This document shows, in pieces, positions 6,603 to 13,225 of a DNA stretch of 24,975 nt (position 1 is the stretch's first letter; each line of letters opens with the position of its first letter). The position numbers and the translations under genes are program-made. Under the pieces are notes generated by a model, which worked only from the letters and a program-made list of their open reading frames with translations, searched no databases and had not been told where the DNA came from. The stretch comes from a virus. The DNA lies in the IMG/VR virus record IMGVR_UViG_3300048784_000043, positions 1 through 24,975 of that record; one strand, 5' to 3'.

Positions 6603-6998
6603 GTGACCATTGACGAGCTACGGGAACTAGGGGAGCGAGCCACGAAGGGGTTGGCAATCACGCAGTTTGTCTGTACCAAGTGCGGGTTCGTCCGAGCTGC
6701 CACCGAAGGGGAACTGGCCGCCGTCTGTGACCGCTGCCCGTACATGATGATCGGCACGGTTGATCGCGTCCTCAGTGTCAACGCACTCACCGACCTCCGC
6801 AACCACTGGGACGCCCTGGTCGATCTGGCAGAAGCGGCGGAGAAGCTGCGGAAGCTGCACGTCAAGCGGGACCAGATGATCGACAACGACACCTGGGAGG
6901 ACGAGGGCGCGATTCCCACGTACACGGCCATCGCCAACGCCGAGAAGCGTGTCGCTGAATCTCTGTCCGCCCTGACCCCCAAGGAGGGGGACAAGTGA
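6603..6998 (+). CDS. Zinc-ribbon and helical protein
   Basis: GTG start with AAGGAGGG just upstream. The 131-residue protein has an N-terminal helix, a zinc ribbon (CTKCGF near residue 24 and CDRCPY near 45), then helices with heptad-like spacing (LVDLAEAAEKLRKLHVKRD). It ends in PKEGDK. The bases encoding that end and the overlapping GTGAG start are nearly the same as at 11265-11280. A protein- or nucleic-acid-binding role is inferred from the ribbon. Confidence 0.65.
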   Translation: MTIDELRELGERATKGLAITQFVCTKCGFVRAATEGELAAVCDRCPYMMIGTVDRVLSVNALTDLRNHWDALVDLAEAAEKLRKLHVKRDQMIDNDTWEDEGAIPTYTAIANAEKRVAESLSALTPKEGDK

Positions 6999-6999
6999 G
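6984..6999 (+). repeat. Gene-junction repeat GAGGGGGACAAGTGAG, copy 1
   Basis: Sixteen bases covering the EGDK stop of one gene and the GTG start of the next are identical to 11265-11280. The element supplies a stop, a ribosome binding site and an overlapping start. It behaves like a portable gene junction. Confidence 0.6.
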
Positions 7000-7708
7000 C
7001 AAGGAACACCCGAAAGGACACCCCATGACGACCATCATCCACATCGACCCCGACCTACCGCTGCACGTACTGGACGAGCACGGATGGACCCAGGGATCGT
7101 TCGAGTCCGGCGACGGGAAGGTGTGCGCCCACGGAGCCATCCGACTCTGTGCCCCGGTCCCCGGTGACGCCTACCTGATCGAACAGGTAGAGGGGCGGCT
7201 CGGGCGGCACTCGACCGGATGGAACGACGACGACTCCACCACCGAAGCGGACGTGCGGGCCTGGTTCGCCCAGGGCATCGACATCACCGACGCCGACCTG
7301 GAAGCCACCTTCGGCCATCAGTGGCGGGCGGTCGTGTCCCTGGTCCGCCGAGCCGCAATCCTCACCCCCAACGAAGTGGAGCGTCTGGACGCAGCCGGGG
7401 ACGCAGACTGGTACGCAGCCTGGGACGCAGCCTGGGACGCAGCCAGGGACGCAGCCTGGGACGCAGCCAGGGACGCAGCCTGGGACGCAGCCAGGACCGC
7501 AGCCAGGACCGCAGCCAGGACCGCAGCCAGGACCGCAGCCGGGGACGCAGCCAGGGACGCAGCCTGGGACGCAGCCAGGGACGCAGCCTGGGCCATCGTC
7601 ACCTACGACCTCGCCACCCCCGACGGTCCCTACACCATCGAATACCGGGACCTCCTCTTGGCCCCATGGATCGAGGTCTGTGGGATGCCGGAGGGTCTGG
7701 TGTCGTGA
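6995..7708 (+). CDS. DUF6197-like protein with alanine-rich tetrapeptide repeats
   Basis: The first 75 residues resemble the DUF6197-type segment common in actinophage and actinobacterial proteins: LHVLDEHGWTQGSF, then GKVCAHGAIRLC. A middle region (about 80-130) is helical. Residues 132-199 are seventeen tandem four-residue units, mostly DAAW and DAAR, with some TAAR, predicted to form one long helix. The C-terminus returns to ordinary sequence. GTG 6995 is favoured because AAGGAGGGGG precedes it; ATG 7025 is the alternative. Function unknown. The repeat probably varies in length between relatives. Confidence 0.65.
   Translation: MSKEHPKGHPMTTIIHIDPDLPLHVLDEHGWTQGSFESGDGKVCAHGAIRLCAPVPGDAYLIEQVEGRLGRHSTGWNDDDSTTEADVRAWFAQGIDITDADLEATFGHQWRAVVSLVRRAAILTPNEVERLDAAGDADWYAAWDAAWDAARDAAWDAARDAAWDAARTAARTAARTAARTAAGDAARDAAWDAARDAAWAIVTYDLATPDGPYTIEYRDLLLAPWIEVCGMPEGLVS
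7388..7591 (+). repeat. Tandem 12-bp repeat (17 units) inside a gene
   Basis: The consensus unit is GACGCAGCC(T/A)GG, in frame, encoding DAAW or DAAR; a sub-block of four units begins ACC instead of GAC. Units are highly conserved even at silent positions, so the array is recent or homogenised. It has no spacers and is coding, so it is not a CRISPR array. Confidence 0.9.
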
Positions 7709-7854
7709 GCAAGGAACCGCAACTCGGAACGTGCAAGAACGGCACGCTGGAGCACAACGGTCGAGGGAAGCACCCTCACCGAGAGTACATCGGCTGCCGA
7801 GGCTGGCAACCCCTCCCCACTGACCGAGCTACCGAACCCCGAGAAGGCGAATGA
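7705..7854 (+). CDS. Small basic protein (49 aa)
   Basis: GTG start overlapping the previous stop. The first codons, MSKEP, repeat the MSKEH start of the gene at 6995 at the DNA level (13 identical bases). The product is rich in Gly, Arg and His with CKNGTLEHNG and GCRGWQPLP. Two Cys and several His could bind metal, but there is no recognised finger. ATGA overlap with the next gene. Confidence 0.55.
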   Translation: MSKEPQLGTCKNGTLEHNGRGKHPHREYIGCRGWQPLPTDRATEPREGE

Positions 7855-8237
7855 TGAGGAGTGATATGCAGACGGCGCAGACGGACATGCCATGGATCAT
7901 CTACACCTACGGCCGGACTCACGATCTGTGGTGGCCGTTCTGGAGCAGCACCCGAGTCCTCGGCCGGTCGTGCATCGTCTGCGAGTGCTGCGTCTGCGGC
8001 GACCGGACGCCTCTGTGGATGAGGATTCCCCGGTTCGGCCCCGTGCCGGAACCCGAGGGTGGAATGCACCCGCAGCGCCGGGCCTACCTCAAGGCTCACC
8101 TACACCCCGGCAAGGGCCACCCGATGAGCTGGGCGAAGCCACTCCGTAACCTCAATGTGTTCTCAGGGGGGCTACCGCTCGACCTGCTCGCTGCCCGTCT
8201 TGAGGCCGACATCAACCAGGGGAGCACCGATGACTGA
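7851..8237 (+). CDS. Cys-rich protein of the accessory island
   Basis: A 128-residue protein with an aromatic N-terminal part (PWIIYTYGRTHDLWWPFW), a dense CIVCECCVCG cluster near residues 41-50 suited to zinc or iron-sulphur binding, and a basic middle with His. The start may be ATG 7851 or ATG 7866; the second has GAGGAG at a better distance. It ends in a GSTDD tail similar to GGTDD at 10744. Function unknown. Confidence 0.55.
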   Translation: MMRSDMQTAQTDMPWIIYTYGRTHDLWWPFWSSTRVLGRSCIVCECCVCGDRTPLWMRIPRFGPVPEPEGGMHPQRRAYLKAHLHPGKGHPMSWAKPLRNLNVFSGGLPLDLLAARLEADINQGSTDD

Positions 8238-8586
8238 CACCCCCCGCCCACCCCTAGAGGGGGAAGGGGCAGTACGAGGCAACTGTGACGCTAGGCACTT
8301 CCAGACGGTGCGCTTCATCGGCCACCCGGAGATTTCAACCTGCGTCAACTGGAAGCCGCTCGACCTACCTGCGGAAGCAAAACGACTCTCCTCTGAACTG
8401 GCAGCAACGAGAGAGGAGCGGGACAGGCTGCAAGCGGTGACTGACCACGTTCCAAGCCTGCTGCGATGGATGGACCGCCACCACGGAGGCGACCCGTCGC
8501 TCGACAGCGAGGAGTTCTACGTCGAGAAGGAAGAAGCGGAACGGCTGCTGGCTGCTCTCGACGCATCACAGAAGGAGGAGGGATGA
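8230..8586 (+). CDS. Coiled-coil accessory protein with shared modules
   Basis: The N-terminus has RGNCDARHFQTVRFIGHPE and may be a small folded domain. Residues 50-70 (LSSELAATREERDRLQ) form a coiled coil, and the C-terminus is LLAALDASQKEEG. The coiled-coil and terminal segments are repeated almost exactly at DNA level in the gene at 9547-10230, which points to module exchange. Starts eight bases inside the previous gene. Confidence 0.6.
   Translation: MTDTPRPPLEGEGAVRGNCDARHFQTVRFIGHPEISTCVNWKPLDLPAEAKRLSSELAATREERDRLQAVTDHVPSLLRWMDRHHGGDPSLDSEEFYVEKEEAERLLAALDASQKEEG
8395..8424 (+). repeat. 30-bp coding repeat, copy 1 (ELAATREERD)
   Basis: Identical to 9982-10011. A third, partial copy of the upstream 19 bases is at 9880-9898. 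All copies encode the same coiled-coil segment in the same frame. Confidence 0.8.
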
Positions 8587-8587
8587 G
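8552..8587 (+). repeat. 36-bp gene-end/start repeat, copy 1
   Basis: Identical to 10196-10231. The repeat encodes the ALDASQKEEG terminus and carries GGAGGAGGG plus an overlapping ATGA start for the next gene, which is different after each copy. Confidence 0.85.
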
Positions 8588-8711
8588 CGAACGAACCTGC
8601 ACCTGTAAGCGTATCCGCTACGACGAGGCGTGCCACCAGCTCCACGACGACGGATGCCCCGAACTTTCCCCTGACCCCACCCCTTCACCGACACCCGAGG
8701 AGAGAACGTGA
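8583..8711 (+). CDS. Small Cys-rich protein (42 aa)
   Basis: The peptide starts MSERTCTCKRIRYDEACHQLHDDGC, with CTC, C-H and a later Cys that could form a tiny zinc site, and ends in SPDPTPSPTPEERT. The DNA for that ending is repeated at the start of the genes at 9547 and 10568. ATGA overlap before it and GTGA overlap after it. Confidence 0.55.
   Translation: MSERTCTCKRIRYDEACHQLHDDGCPELSPDPTPSPTPEERT
8667..8698 (+). repeat. PDPTPSPTP-encoding repeat, copy 1
   Basis: Thirty of 32 bases match 9556-9587, and 22 bases (8668-8689) match 10572-10593 exactly. Here the repeat lies at the end of a gene; in the other two copies it lies at the beginning, in a frame that still encodes a Pro/Thr/Asp-rich peptide. 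Confidence 0.8.
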
Positions 8712-9550
8712 AACCGCCATTCACGTATTACGGCGGGAAGATGGGGATGGCCGAGCGGATTATCTCGCTGATGCCCCCGCACAAGGTCTATATGGAGCCG
8801 TTCGCGGGCAGCTTGGCTGTGATGTTCGCCAAGGGCCGATCGACCGTGGAGATCGTCAACGACGTAGACGACGACATCGTGACGTTCTTCCGGGTTCTGA
8901 GGGATCAGCCTGAGGACTTGGTGCGGTTGTGTCGCCTAACGCCTTACGCCAAGGCTGAGTACGAGGAGGCGAAGCGGCCCGGGCCGTGGGAAGACCTGGA
9001 GCGGGCCCGCCGGTTCTGGTGCCGGGTCAACCAGTCGTTCGCCAAGACGGCCGCACTCTCGACGGGGTGGAGCATCACGACTGCCCGCACTCAGTCGGGA
9101 GCTGACTCCACACAGGGTCGGATCGACCGGTTCCTCCTTTGCGCCGAGAGGCTGAGTCACGTCGAGATTGAGCATTGCGACGCCGCCGACCTAGTGAAAC
9201 GCCTCGCCACATCGGAAACCTGCATCTACGCCGATCCCCCCTATCTGGCATCCACCCGCGTCATGCGCCGGTCGGGAGCGAGCGACTATTCACACGACAT
9301 GGCCGACGAAGAATCGCACGAACGCCTGGCCGACACGCTGCACGCCACCGAGGCGGCCGTGGTGCTCAGTGGCTACCCGTCACCCCTCTATGACAGCCTC
9401 TATGGCGATTGGTGGACCGTGGACATTCCGGTTCTGGTCCATTCGTCCAACGCAACCACGACGGCCCGAGCCGAGCGCATCGAGCGCCTATGGACGAACC
9501 GAGAGCCGAACCATGGACAGTTCGACTTCACGATGGGAGCCGTTTCGTGA
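8708..9550 (+). CDS. Dam-like DNA N6-adenine methyltransferase (D12 class)
   Basis: A 280-residue protein with the class D12 order: FTYYGGK (residues 5-11) for cofactor binding, YMEPFAGS (28-35), IVNDVDDDIVTFF, and the catalytic ADPPY (175-179). A target-recognition region lies between about 85 and 150. GTG start overlapping the previous stop. No cognate restriction enzyme is nearby, so it is an orphan enzyme, probably protecting phage DNA or marking it. The target sequence cannot be read from the protein. Confidence 0.9.
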   Translation: MKPPFTYYGGKMGMAERIISLMPPHKVYMEPFAGSLAVMFAKGRSTVEIVNDVDDDIVTFFRVLRDQPEDLVRLCRLTPYAKAEYEEAKRPGPWEDLERARRFWCRVNQSFAKTAALSTGWSITTARTQSGADSTQGRIDRFLLCAERLSHVEIEHCDAADLVKRLATSETCIYADPPYLASTRVMRRSGASDYSHDMADEESHERLADTLHATEAAVVLSGYPSPLYDSLYGDWWTVDIPVLVHSSNATTTARAERIERLWTNREPNHGQFDFTMGAVS

Positions 9551-10230
9551 CCCCCTCCCCTGACCCCACCACTACACCGACACCCGACGGCTACCCCGGA
9601 CTCCGAGTGCTCCCGATGGATGACGAGTCCATCGCCAGGCGCTTCCACGACACCTACGAGTCCGCCGCCGCTCGGTTCGGCTACGCCACCCGTCCCGAGT
9701 CAGCAGTGCCGTGGGAGGAGGTGCCCGAGAACAACCGGCTCCTCATGCAAGCCGTCGTTCAGACGGTTGTGCGCCCGATCATCGACACATACCAAGCCGC
9801 ATGGGAATCGCACCGCAAGGGGCTACAGGCTGCCGCCGAAGAAATCGAATCGCAGCAAGCCACCATCGACACCTTCACCTCTGAACTGGCAGCAACGAAG
9901 GACGCGCTATACGAGGCGCGGTCGCTGAACCACACCACGACCAAAGCCTCGCTGCGGATGGACCTCCGCAGCGCCAACGAGGAACTGGCAGCAACGAGAG
10001 AGGAGCGGGACCGATTCAGGGACGCGCTTCTGGACGGCATCGAGGCGAGGCGTGCCGAAGAACTGGCCGACCGTCTCGACAAGGTAGAGCCGGTGGTGGA
10101 GGCAGCGACGAAGATGCCCGCCAGCAAGATCGCAGGAATGGTCAATGGCGACGTGGAGGCCGTGCGCTGGTTCTTCGACATGGCACAAGCCCTGTCTGCT
10201 CTCGACGCATCACAGAAGGAGGAGGGATGA
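9547..10230 (+). CDS. Coiled-coil accessory protein
   Basis: GTG start in a GTGA overlap gives 227 residues. The first 20 are PDPTTTPTPD-rich (shared repeat). A segment with SIARRFHDTYES follows. Then comes a long coiled coil (about 80-180) with two ELAAT segments, and finally the ALDASQKEEG terminus shared with the gene at 8230. The internal duplication (9880 and 9982) suggests growth by module duplication. No enzymatic motif. Confidence 0.6.
   Translation: MTPSPDPTTTPTPDGYPGLRVLPMDDESIARRFHDTYESAAARFGYATRPESAVPWEEVPENNRLLMQAVVQTVVRPIIDTYQAAWESHRKGLQAAAEEIESQQATIDTFTSELAATKDALYEARSLNHTTTKASLRMDLRSANEELAATREERDRFRDALLDGIEARRAEELADRLDKVEPVVEAATKMPASKIAGMVNGDVEAVRWFFDMAQALSALDASQKEEG
9982..10011 (+). 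repeat. 30-bp coding repeat, copy 2
   Basis: Exact copy of 8395-8424 in the coiled-coil part of the gene at 9547. Confidence 0.8.
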
Positions 10231-10231
10231 G
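10196..10231 (+). repeat. 36-bp gene-end/start repeat, copy 2
   Basis: Exact copy of 8552-8587. The following gene starts MRCTL here and MSERT at copy 1, so the repeat joins unrelated downstream genes. Confidence 0.85.
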
Positions 10232-10571
10232 GTGCACGTTGCGCGATGTGGCGAAGCATCCGAGCGGCTTGGCGTCCTGGTGGATTGACCTGCCGATGCG
10301 CCGCCGGGCCTGGTGGTCCATGGCGCTCATGGAGCCGGGTACAGGGTGGCTCCGCTGGGGTCGAGACGATCGCTCGCGCATCTACTACGACCCGCCCGAC
10401 ATGGATCAGTGGACCGTGACGCCGCCGCTGCGCCGGGCGTGGGACCAGATCCATTGGGCGCTTCTCATCCCCCGGCTGATGATCCGGGAGCACCTGACGT
10501 GGGACGAAGCCGGACCGGCATGGGAATGCCTGCGAGCAGACCCCGAGCGAAAGAAGGACCTATGGCGATGA
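10227..10571 (+). CDS. Trp-rich protein of unknown function (114 aa)
   Basis: A basic protein with many tryptophans (ASWWIDLPMRRRAWWSM, GWLRWGRDD, RAWDQIHWALLIP). It could be a small soluble domain or membrane-associated, but no clear transmembrane helix is present because Arg residues interrupt the hydrophobic stretch. ATGA overlaps on both sides. No family recognised. Confidence 0.55.
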   Translation: MRCTLRDVAKHPSGLASWWIDLPMRRRAWWSMALMEPGTGWLRWGRDDRSRIYYDPPDMDQWTVTPPLRRAWDQIHWALLIPRLMIREHLTWDEAGPAWECLRADPERKKDLWR

Positions 10572-10744
10572 CCCCTGACCCCACCCCTTCACCAGGACCA
10601 GGGGAACCGATCAGCGAGAAGCCGTGGCGGAACGACTGTTGGTGTCGGCATTACCGGAAGCCATGCGAGTACCACCAAGGCTACGAGGATGCCCTCGACG
10701 CCGCCGAAGCCGAGAACACCCACAGAGGGGGAACCGATGACTGA
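10568..10744 (+). CDS. Small Cys-rich protein with repeated N-terminus (58 aa)
   Basis: Starts MTPDPTPSPGPGEPISEK, encoded by the repeat shared with 8667 and 9556. A short CWCRHYRKPCEYH stretch (residues 24-36) could bind zinc. A helical tail ALDAAEAENTHRGGTDD follows. ATGA overlap with the previous gene; the next start lies eight bases inside. Confidence 0.55.
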   Translation: MTPDPTPSPGPGEPISEKPWRNDCWCRHYRKPCEYHQGYEDALDAAEAENTHRGGTDD

Positions 10745-11279
10745 GCCGATCAGCGACGAGGACTTGGCGAAGTTCCGCGAGGTGCATCAGCGGACGGGCG
10801 ATCCCGAGATGGGACCGGATCGGTGCATTGAGGGGCGGTGGGTGACCTGGCCGTGTGCATCTGTCGCCGTGCTCGCCCGCCTCGACGCCGCTGAGTCTCG
10901 GGCCAGGGATGCGGAAGGGGAACGGGAGCTCTACGACACCGCCGTCGCACAGGCCAACTACTGGGTCAGGGGCTACAAGGACGCGTTCGACAAGCTGGCG
11001 GAGGACGCCGAAGCCACCATCACCTCTCTACGGCTTCAAGTAGAGGAAGGGGAGCGGGAACGGGAGGAACTCGCCAAGGCGTCCCATCTGATCGACGTTT
11101 ACGACCACTGCGACTGCACCTACGACTGCATCTGCGATGAGAACGGCCCGTGCGTCACCTGCGCCCTCGGCATTCGGTGGAGGTTCGCCTACTCGAAGGC
11201 CCTCGACGCCGCTGGCATCACTGACGACTCGTATATCGACGCTGCTGCTGCCCTGGCTCCCATAGAGGGGGACAAGTGA
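10737..11279 (+). CDS. Coiled-coil protein with Cys cluster
   Basis: The N-terminal part (about 1-55) contains EVHQRTGDPEMGPDRC and a VTWPC segment. A coiled coil follows (ARLDAAESRARDAEGERE and SLRLQVEEGEREREELAK). Residues about 124-142 hold CDCTYDCICDENGPCVTC, six Cys that could hold one or two metals. It ends APIEGDK in the same junction as 6984-6999. Function unknown; the domain mix recalls other proteins of this island. Confidence 0.6.
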   Translation: MTEPISDEDLAKFREVHQRTGDPEMGPDRCIEGRWVTWPCASVAVLARLDAAESRARDAEGERELYDTAVAQANYWVRGYKDAFDKLAEDAEATITSLRLQVEEGEREREELAKASHLIDVYDHCDCTYDCICDENGPCVTCALGIRWRFAYSKALDAAGITDDSYIDAAAALAPIEGDK

Positions 11280-11629
11280 GAATCGTCCGCAAAGAGATGT
11301 TCGTGGCCATCGGCGGCGAGAACGGTCTCCGACTACCCGTAGTGAAGCAGGCAGAGTACGACGCCCTGGTGGCCCGACTCGTTGCTGCCGAAGCCGACAA
11401 GGGCGAGTGGGAGGCATCGGCCCGGAGGTGGGAAGCGTCTGCTATCGAGCGGCTTGAGCGAGCGGAGACGGCCGAGATGCACCTCTCCAGCGCCGAAACC
11501 CTCCTGACCGGCTGGCTCTACTCAGGAGCCTGGGAGGTCGACAGGCTCGACAAGCACACGAAGGACACCGAGGCGTGGCTGTCGGACAACGACAGCAGTG
11601 AGGGATTCGACCTTGGGGAGGGATCGTGA
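11276..11629 (+). CDS. Helical/coiled-coil protein (117 aa)
   Basis: GTG start inside the shared GAGGGGGACAAGTGAG junction. The product begins with a short beta hairpin (RIVRKEMFVAIGG). It continues with a long helix (EYDALVARLVAAEADKGEW, ASARRWEASAIERLERAE) and an acidic tail. GTGA overlap with the resolvase gene. No known domain. Confidence 0.6.
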   Translation: MRIVRKEMFVAIGGENGLRLPVVKQAEYDALVARLVAAEADKGEWEASARRWEASAIERLERAETAEMHLSSAETLLTGWLYSGAWEVDRLDKHTKDTEAWLSDNDSSEGFDLGEGS

Positions 11630-11985
11630 CCGACGCGACGACCTTGAGGGTTCCGGGGAAGCTGTGGACGGTGAACGCTGAGCGCCGGATGCACTGGTCA
11701 CGACGAGCGCGGCTCACCAAAGAGATGCGGGAGGCCGGCTGGGGAATCGCGCTGGCGTACAAAGCGCCACGACTGTCGAAAGCCCTGGTTACGGTGACAC
11801 CTCACCAGTCGAAACGCGGACCGCTCGCGGACTCGCACGCCTTCTACCCGGCCGTGAAAGCCTGCGTTGATGGTCTCGTGGATGCACGGGTGATCCCAAA
11901 CGACACCCAGGACTGCCTAGAGCTGGTAGTGAAGCCGAACGTGAGGGATGAGTGGGAGGGGTTGGAGGTAGAAATCCGTGGATGA
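11626..11985 (+). CDS. RusA-like Holliday junction resolvase
   Basis: A 119-residue protein, the usual RusA length. The N-terminus has LRVPGKLWTVNAERRMHWSRR. The core is ADSHAFYPAVKACVDGLVDARVIPNDT (about residues 67-93), which fits the RusA pattern of an early Asp, a K-x-x-x-D and a final Asp near (N/D)DT that together bind metal. Basic residues in the first half would contact DNA. It lies in the same transcription direction as the nuclease and annealing genes, and could resolve recombination or packaging intermediates. Confidence 0.75.
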   Translation: MTDATTLRVPGKLWTVNAERRMHWSRRARLTKEMREAGWGIALAYKAPRLSKALVTVTPHQSKRGPLADSHAFYPAVKACVDGLVDARVIPNDTQDCLELVVKPNVRDEWEGLEVEIRG

Positions 11986-12151
11986 AATCGCTGTCACTGT
12001 GGTTAGACGTGTGGATAACGTAGTGATCGACTACGTGCGTGTCTGCACCGAGTCCACGCTGGATGAGGTAATTGAGTGCGAGCACATGACCCCCGGCCAC
12101 GTTGTAGACATCACGCTCACCCGAGACACGCAGGCAGTCAGTCTTCTCTAG
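11978..12151 (+). CDS. Small protein (57 aa), GTG start
   Basis: The frame from GTG 11978 has strongly GC-ending codons and GGAGG nine bases upstream. It encodes a beta-rich acidic peptide (DEIAVTVVRRVDNVV, TPGHVVDITLTRDT). It overlaps the resolvase stop by eight bases. It is the last plus-strand gene of the operon and overlaps the last minus-strand ORF tail to tail (12138-12151). Function unknown. Confidence 0.6.
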   Translation: MDEIAVTVVRRVDNVVIDYVRVCTESTLDEVIECEHMTPGHVVDITLTRDTQAVSLL

Positions 12152-12206
12152 ACGGTCGGTGAAGCCACTGACGGAAGTCCTTCACCTCGCGAGTCTCAGC
12201 CTTCAT
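12138..12206 (-). CDS. Micro-ORF (22 aa) at the end of the minus-strand cluster
   Basis: ATG at 12206 begins inside the last codons of the upstream minus-strand gene. The 22-residue product is charged (ETREVKDFRQWLHRPSRED). It ends within the plus-strand gene at 11978, giving a 14-bp convergent overlap. Evidence is only position and composition; it may be untranslated. Confidence 0.3.
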   Translation of the reverse strand: MKAETREVKDFRQWLHRPSRED

Positions 12207-12390
12207 ACCCCAGTCGGTCGTACAACGCCTCAATGCGGTCGGCTTCCATCTGCTCGTAGTCCGGCTCGCGGATGCACCCACCTTCGCAGTCCTCGTCCTC
12301 GCACCACTCCTCATGGTCGGCTTCGTAGACATCGGGAGGTTCTTCCCAGCTCCGAGGCACGAAGTCATAGGGCACGTCGCTGAGTTTCAC
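12196..12390 (-). CDS. Acidic Cys-containing protein (64 aa)
   Basis: GTG 12390 overlaps the upstream stop (GTGA) and has GGAGG four bases before it, so it is preferred over the ATG at 12411. The product is very acidic (about a third Asp/Glu). It has CEDEDCEGGC (C-x5-C-x3-C) in the middle and a helix EQMEADRIEALYDRLGYEG at the end. A small metal site or a DNA-mimic role is possible; neither is shown. Confidence 0.6.
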   Translation of the reverse strand: MKLSDVPYDFVPRSWEEPPDVYEADHEEWCEDEDCEGGCIREPDYEQMEADRIEALYDRLGYEG

Positions 12391-12476
12391 TGGTCCTCCG
12401 TTCCATGGCATGGGCAGTGCGCCTCATCCTCGGGGATCGGCTGGTGTTCCACTTCTCCGCAGTTCGGGCAGTTCAC
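12387..12476 (-). CDS. Zinc-ribbon micro-protein (29 aa)
   Basis: The minus-strand frame from GTG 12476 overlaps the previous stop. It encodes a 29-residue peptide with CPNCGE at the start and CPCH at the end, a complete C-x2-C/C-x-C-H ligand set. Its stop overlaps the next GTG. Such single-ribbon peptides are easily missed by gene finders. Regulation by protein contact is a guess. Confidence 0.55.
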   Translation of the reverse strand: MNCPNCGEVEHQPIPEDEAHCPCHGTEDQ

Positions 12477-12880
12477 GACAGCCGGCCGGCAGCGTCCAGC
12501 TCGGCGGCGCAGGTCGGGCACAAGGTCAACCGCTCCCAGTGCGGGCTACCGTCCAACCGTGGCGAGTTGACCCCACGATCAGTGAGGGTGGCGTCGTCTT
12601 CGTGCTCACCACACATGGCGCAGTTCGGGCAGGCACTCACCAGGGCCGGCCGAACGTCACAGATGCGGCCGGCCCTGGAGAGCGTGATCTCGACCGGCTC
12701 ACCGTCCTTGGTGCCGCCGTTGTTGAATCCGTAGACGAAACCGGAATCGGACGACGTGAGCGTATTCACCATCTCACCCTCTGCCGTCTCGAATACCACC
12801 CTGTAGCGCGGGTTGCCGTAGATCGTGTTGTTGAGACGCTCTCGGCGGATGATGGTTGCTCGCACCTTGCTCGTGGTCAT
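12473..12880 (-). CDS. Beta-rich protein with C-terminal zinc motifs (135 aa)
   Basis: The start at 12880 is chosen because GGGAGG lies eight bases upstream; the frame is open further to 12934. Residues 1-70 are beta-rich (KVRATIIRRERL, NPRYRVVFETAEG, SGFVYGFNNGG). The C-terminal half has CPNCAMCGEHEDD and LCPTC, two pairs that can bind zinc. Third gene product in the cluster with Cys pairs. Function unknown. Confidence 0.65.
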   Translation of the reverse strand: MTTSKVRATIIRRERLNNTIYGNPRYRVVFETAEGEMVNTLTSSDSGFVYGFNNGGTKDGEPVEITLSRAGRICDVRPALVSACPNCAMCGEHEDDATLTDRGVNSPRLDGSPHWERLTLCPTCAAELDAAGRLS

Positions 12881-12884
12881 GTCG

Positions 12885-12900
12885 TGAACCTCCCAGTTCA
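12885..12900 (-). promoter_or_regulatory. Ribosome-site hairpin, copy 2
   Basis: On the minus strand TGAAC-TGGGAG-GTTCA forms a five-base stem that places the ribosome site GGGAGG in loop and stem, followed by CGACATG. The same arrangement precedes the gene starting at 13223. Confidence 0.45.
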
Positions 12901-12962
12901 TCCCCGTAGGCAATCTGCCATCGGCTACCGCCACCCGCCGAAGCGGGGAGCGGTGGTCGACG

Positions 12963-13223
12963 TCAGTTGCCAGCGGCGCGGTAGTCCAGCTCAGCGGCCC
13001 ACGCTTCGGGGTAGCCGTGCTGGCACGTGGTGGCGTCCATGCCGCAGAACATCAGCGGCGCCAGGTCGTCCGCCGTGTTGTGGTCGGGGTCCATGTGGGC
13101 GTGGTCGTGACCGTCGACCCACGCCTGCCGCTGGTAGTCGTAGTGGCACCCCGCCTCCAGCTCGCCGCGGTCGTCCCATTCTGCGGTGAGGATGTCGGTG
13201 TAGCCCTGCGGTAGTGCCATCAT
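12963..13223 (-). CDS. Acidic His/Cys-containing protein (86 aa), first of the minus cluster
   Basis: ATG 13223 follows GGGAGG. The product contains YTDILTAEWDDRGELEAG near the N-terminus, a His/Asp-rich WVDGHDHAHMDPDHNTADD (34-52) that may bind divalent metal, and FCGMDATTCQHGY (59-71). It would be the first gene read from the candidate promoter at 13287-13259. No family recognised. Confidence 0.65.
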   Translation of the reverse strand: MMALPQGYTDILTAEWDDRGELEAGCHYDYQRQAWVDGHDHAHMDPDHNTADDLAPLMFCGMDATTCQHGYPEAWAAELDYRAAGN

Positions 13224-13225
13224 GT

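Noticed and set aside
7388-7591. CRISPR-like repeat array
   Set aside because: Units are 12 bp, contiguous and in frame within a gene, without spacers.
8708-9550. Complete restriction-modification system around the methyltransferase
   Set aside because: No neighbouring gene resembles a restriction enzyme; the HNH protein is over 3 kb away with many small genes between.
12410-13189. Plus-strand frame of 259 codons
   Set aside because: It lies opposite three minus-strand genes with ribosome sites and Cys pairs; its peptide is Arg/Gly/Pro-rich shadow sequence.
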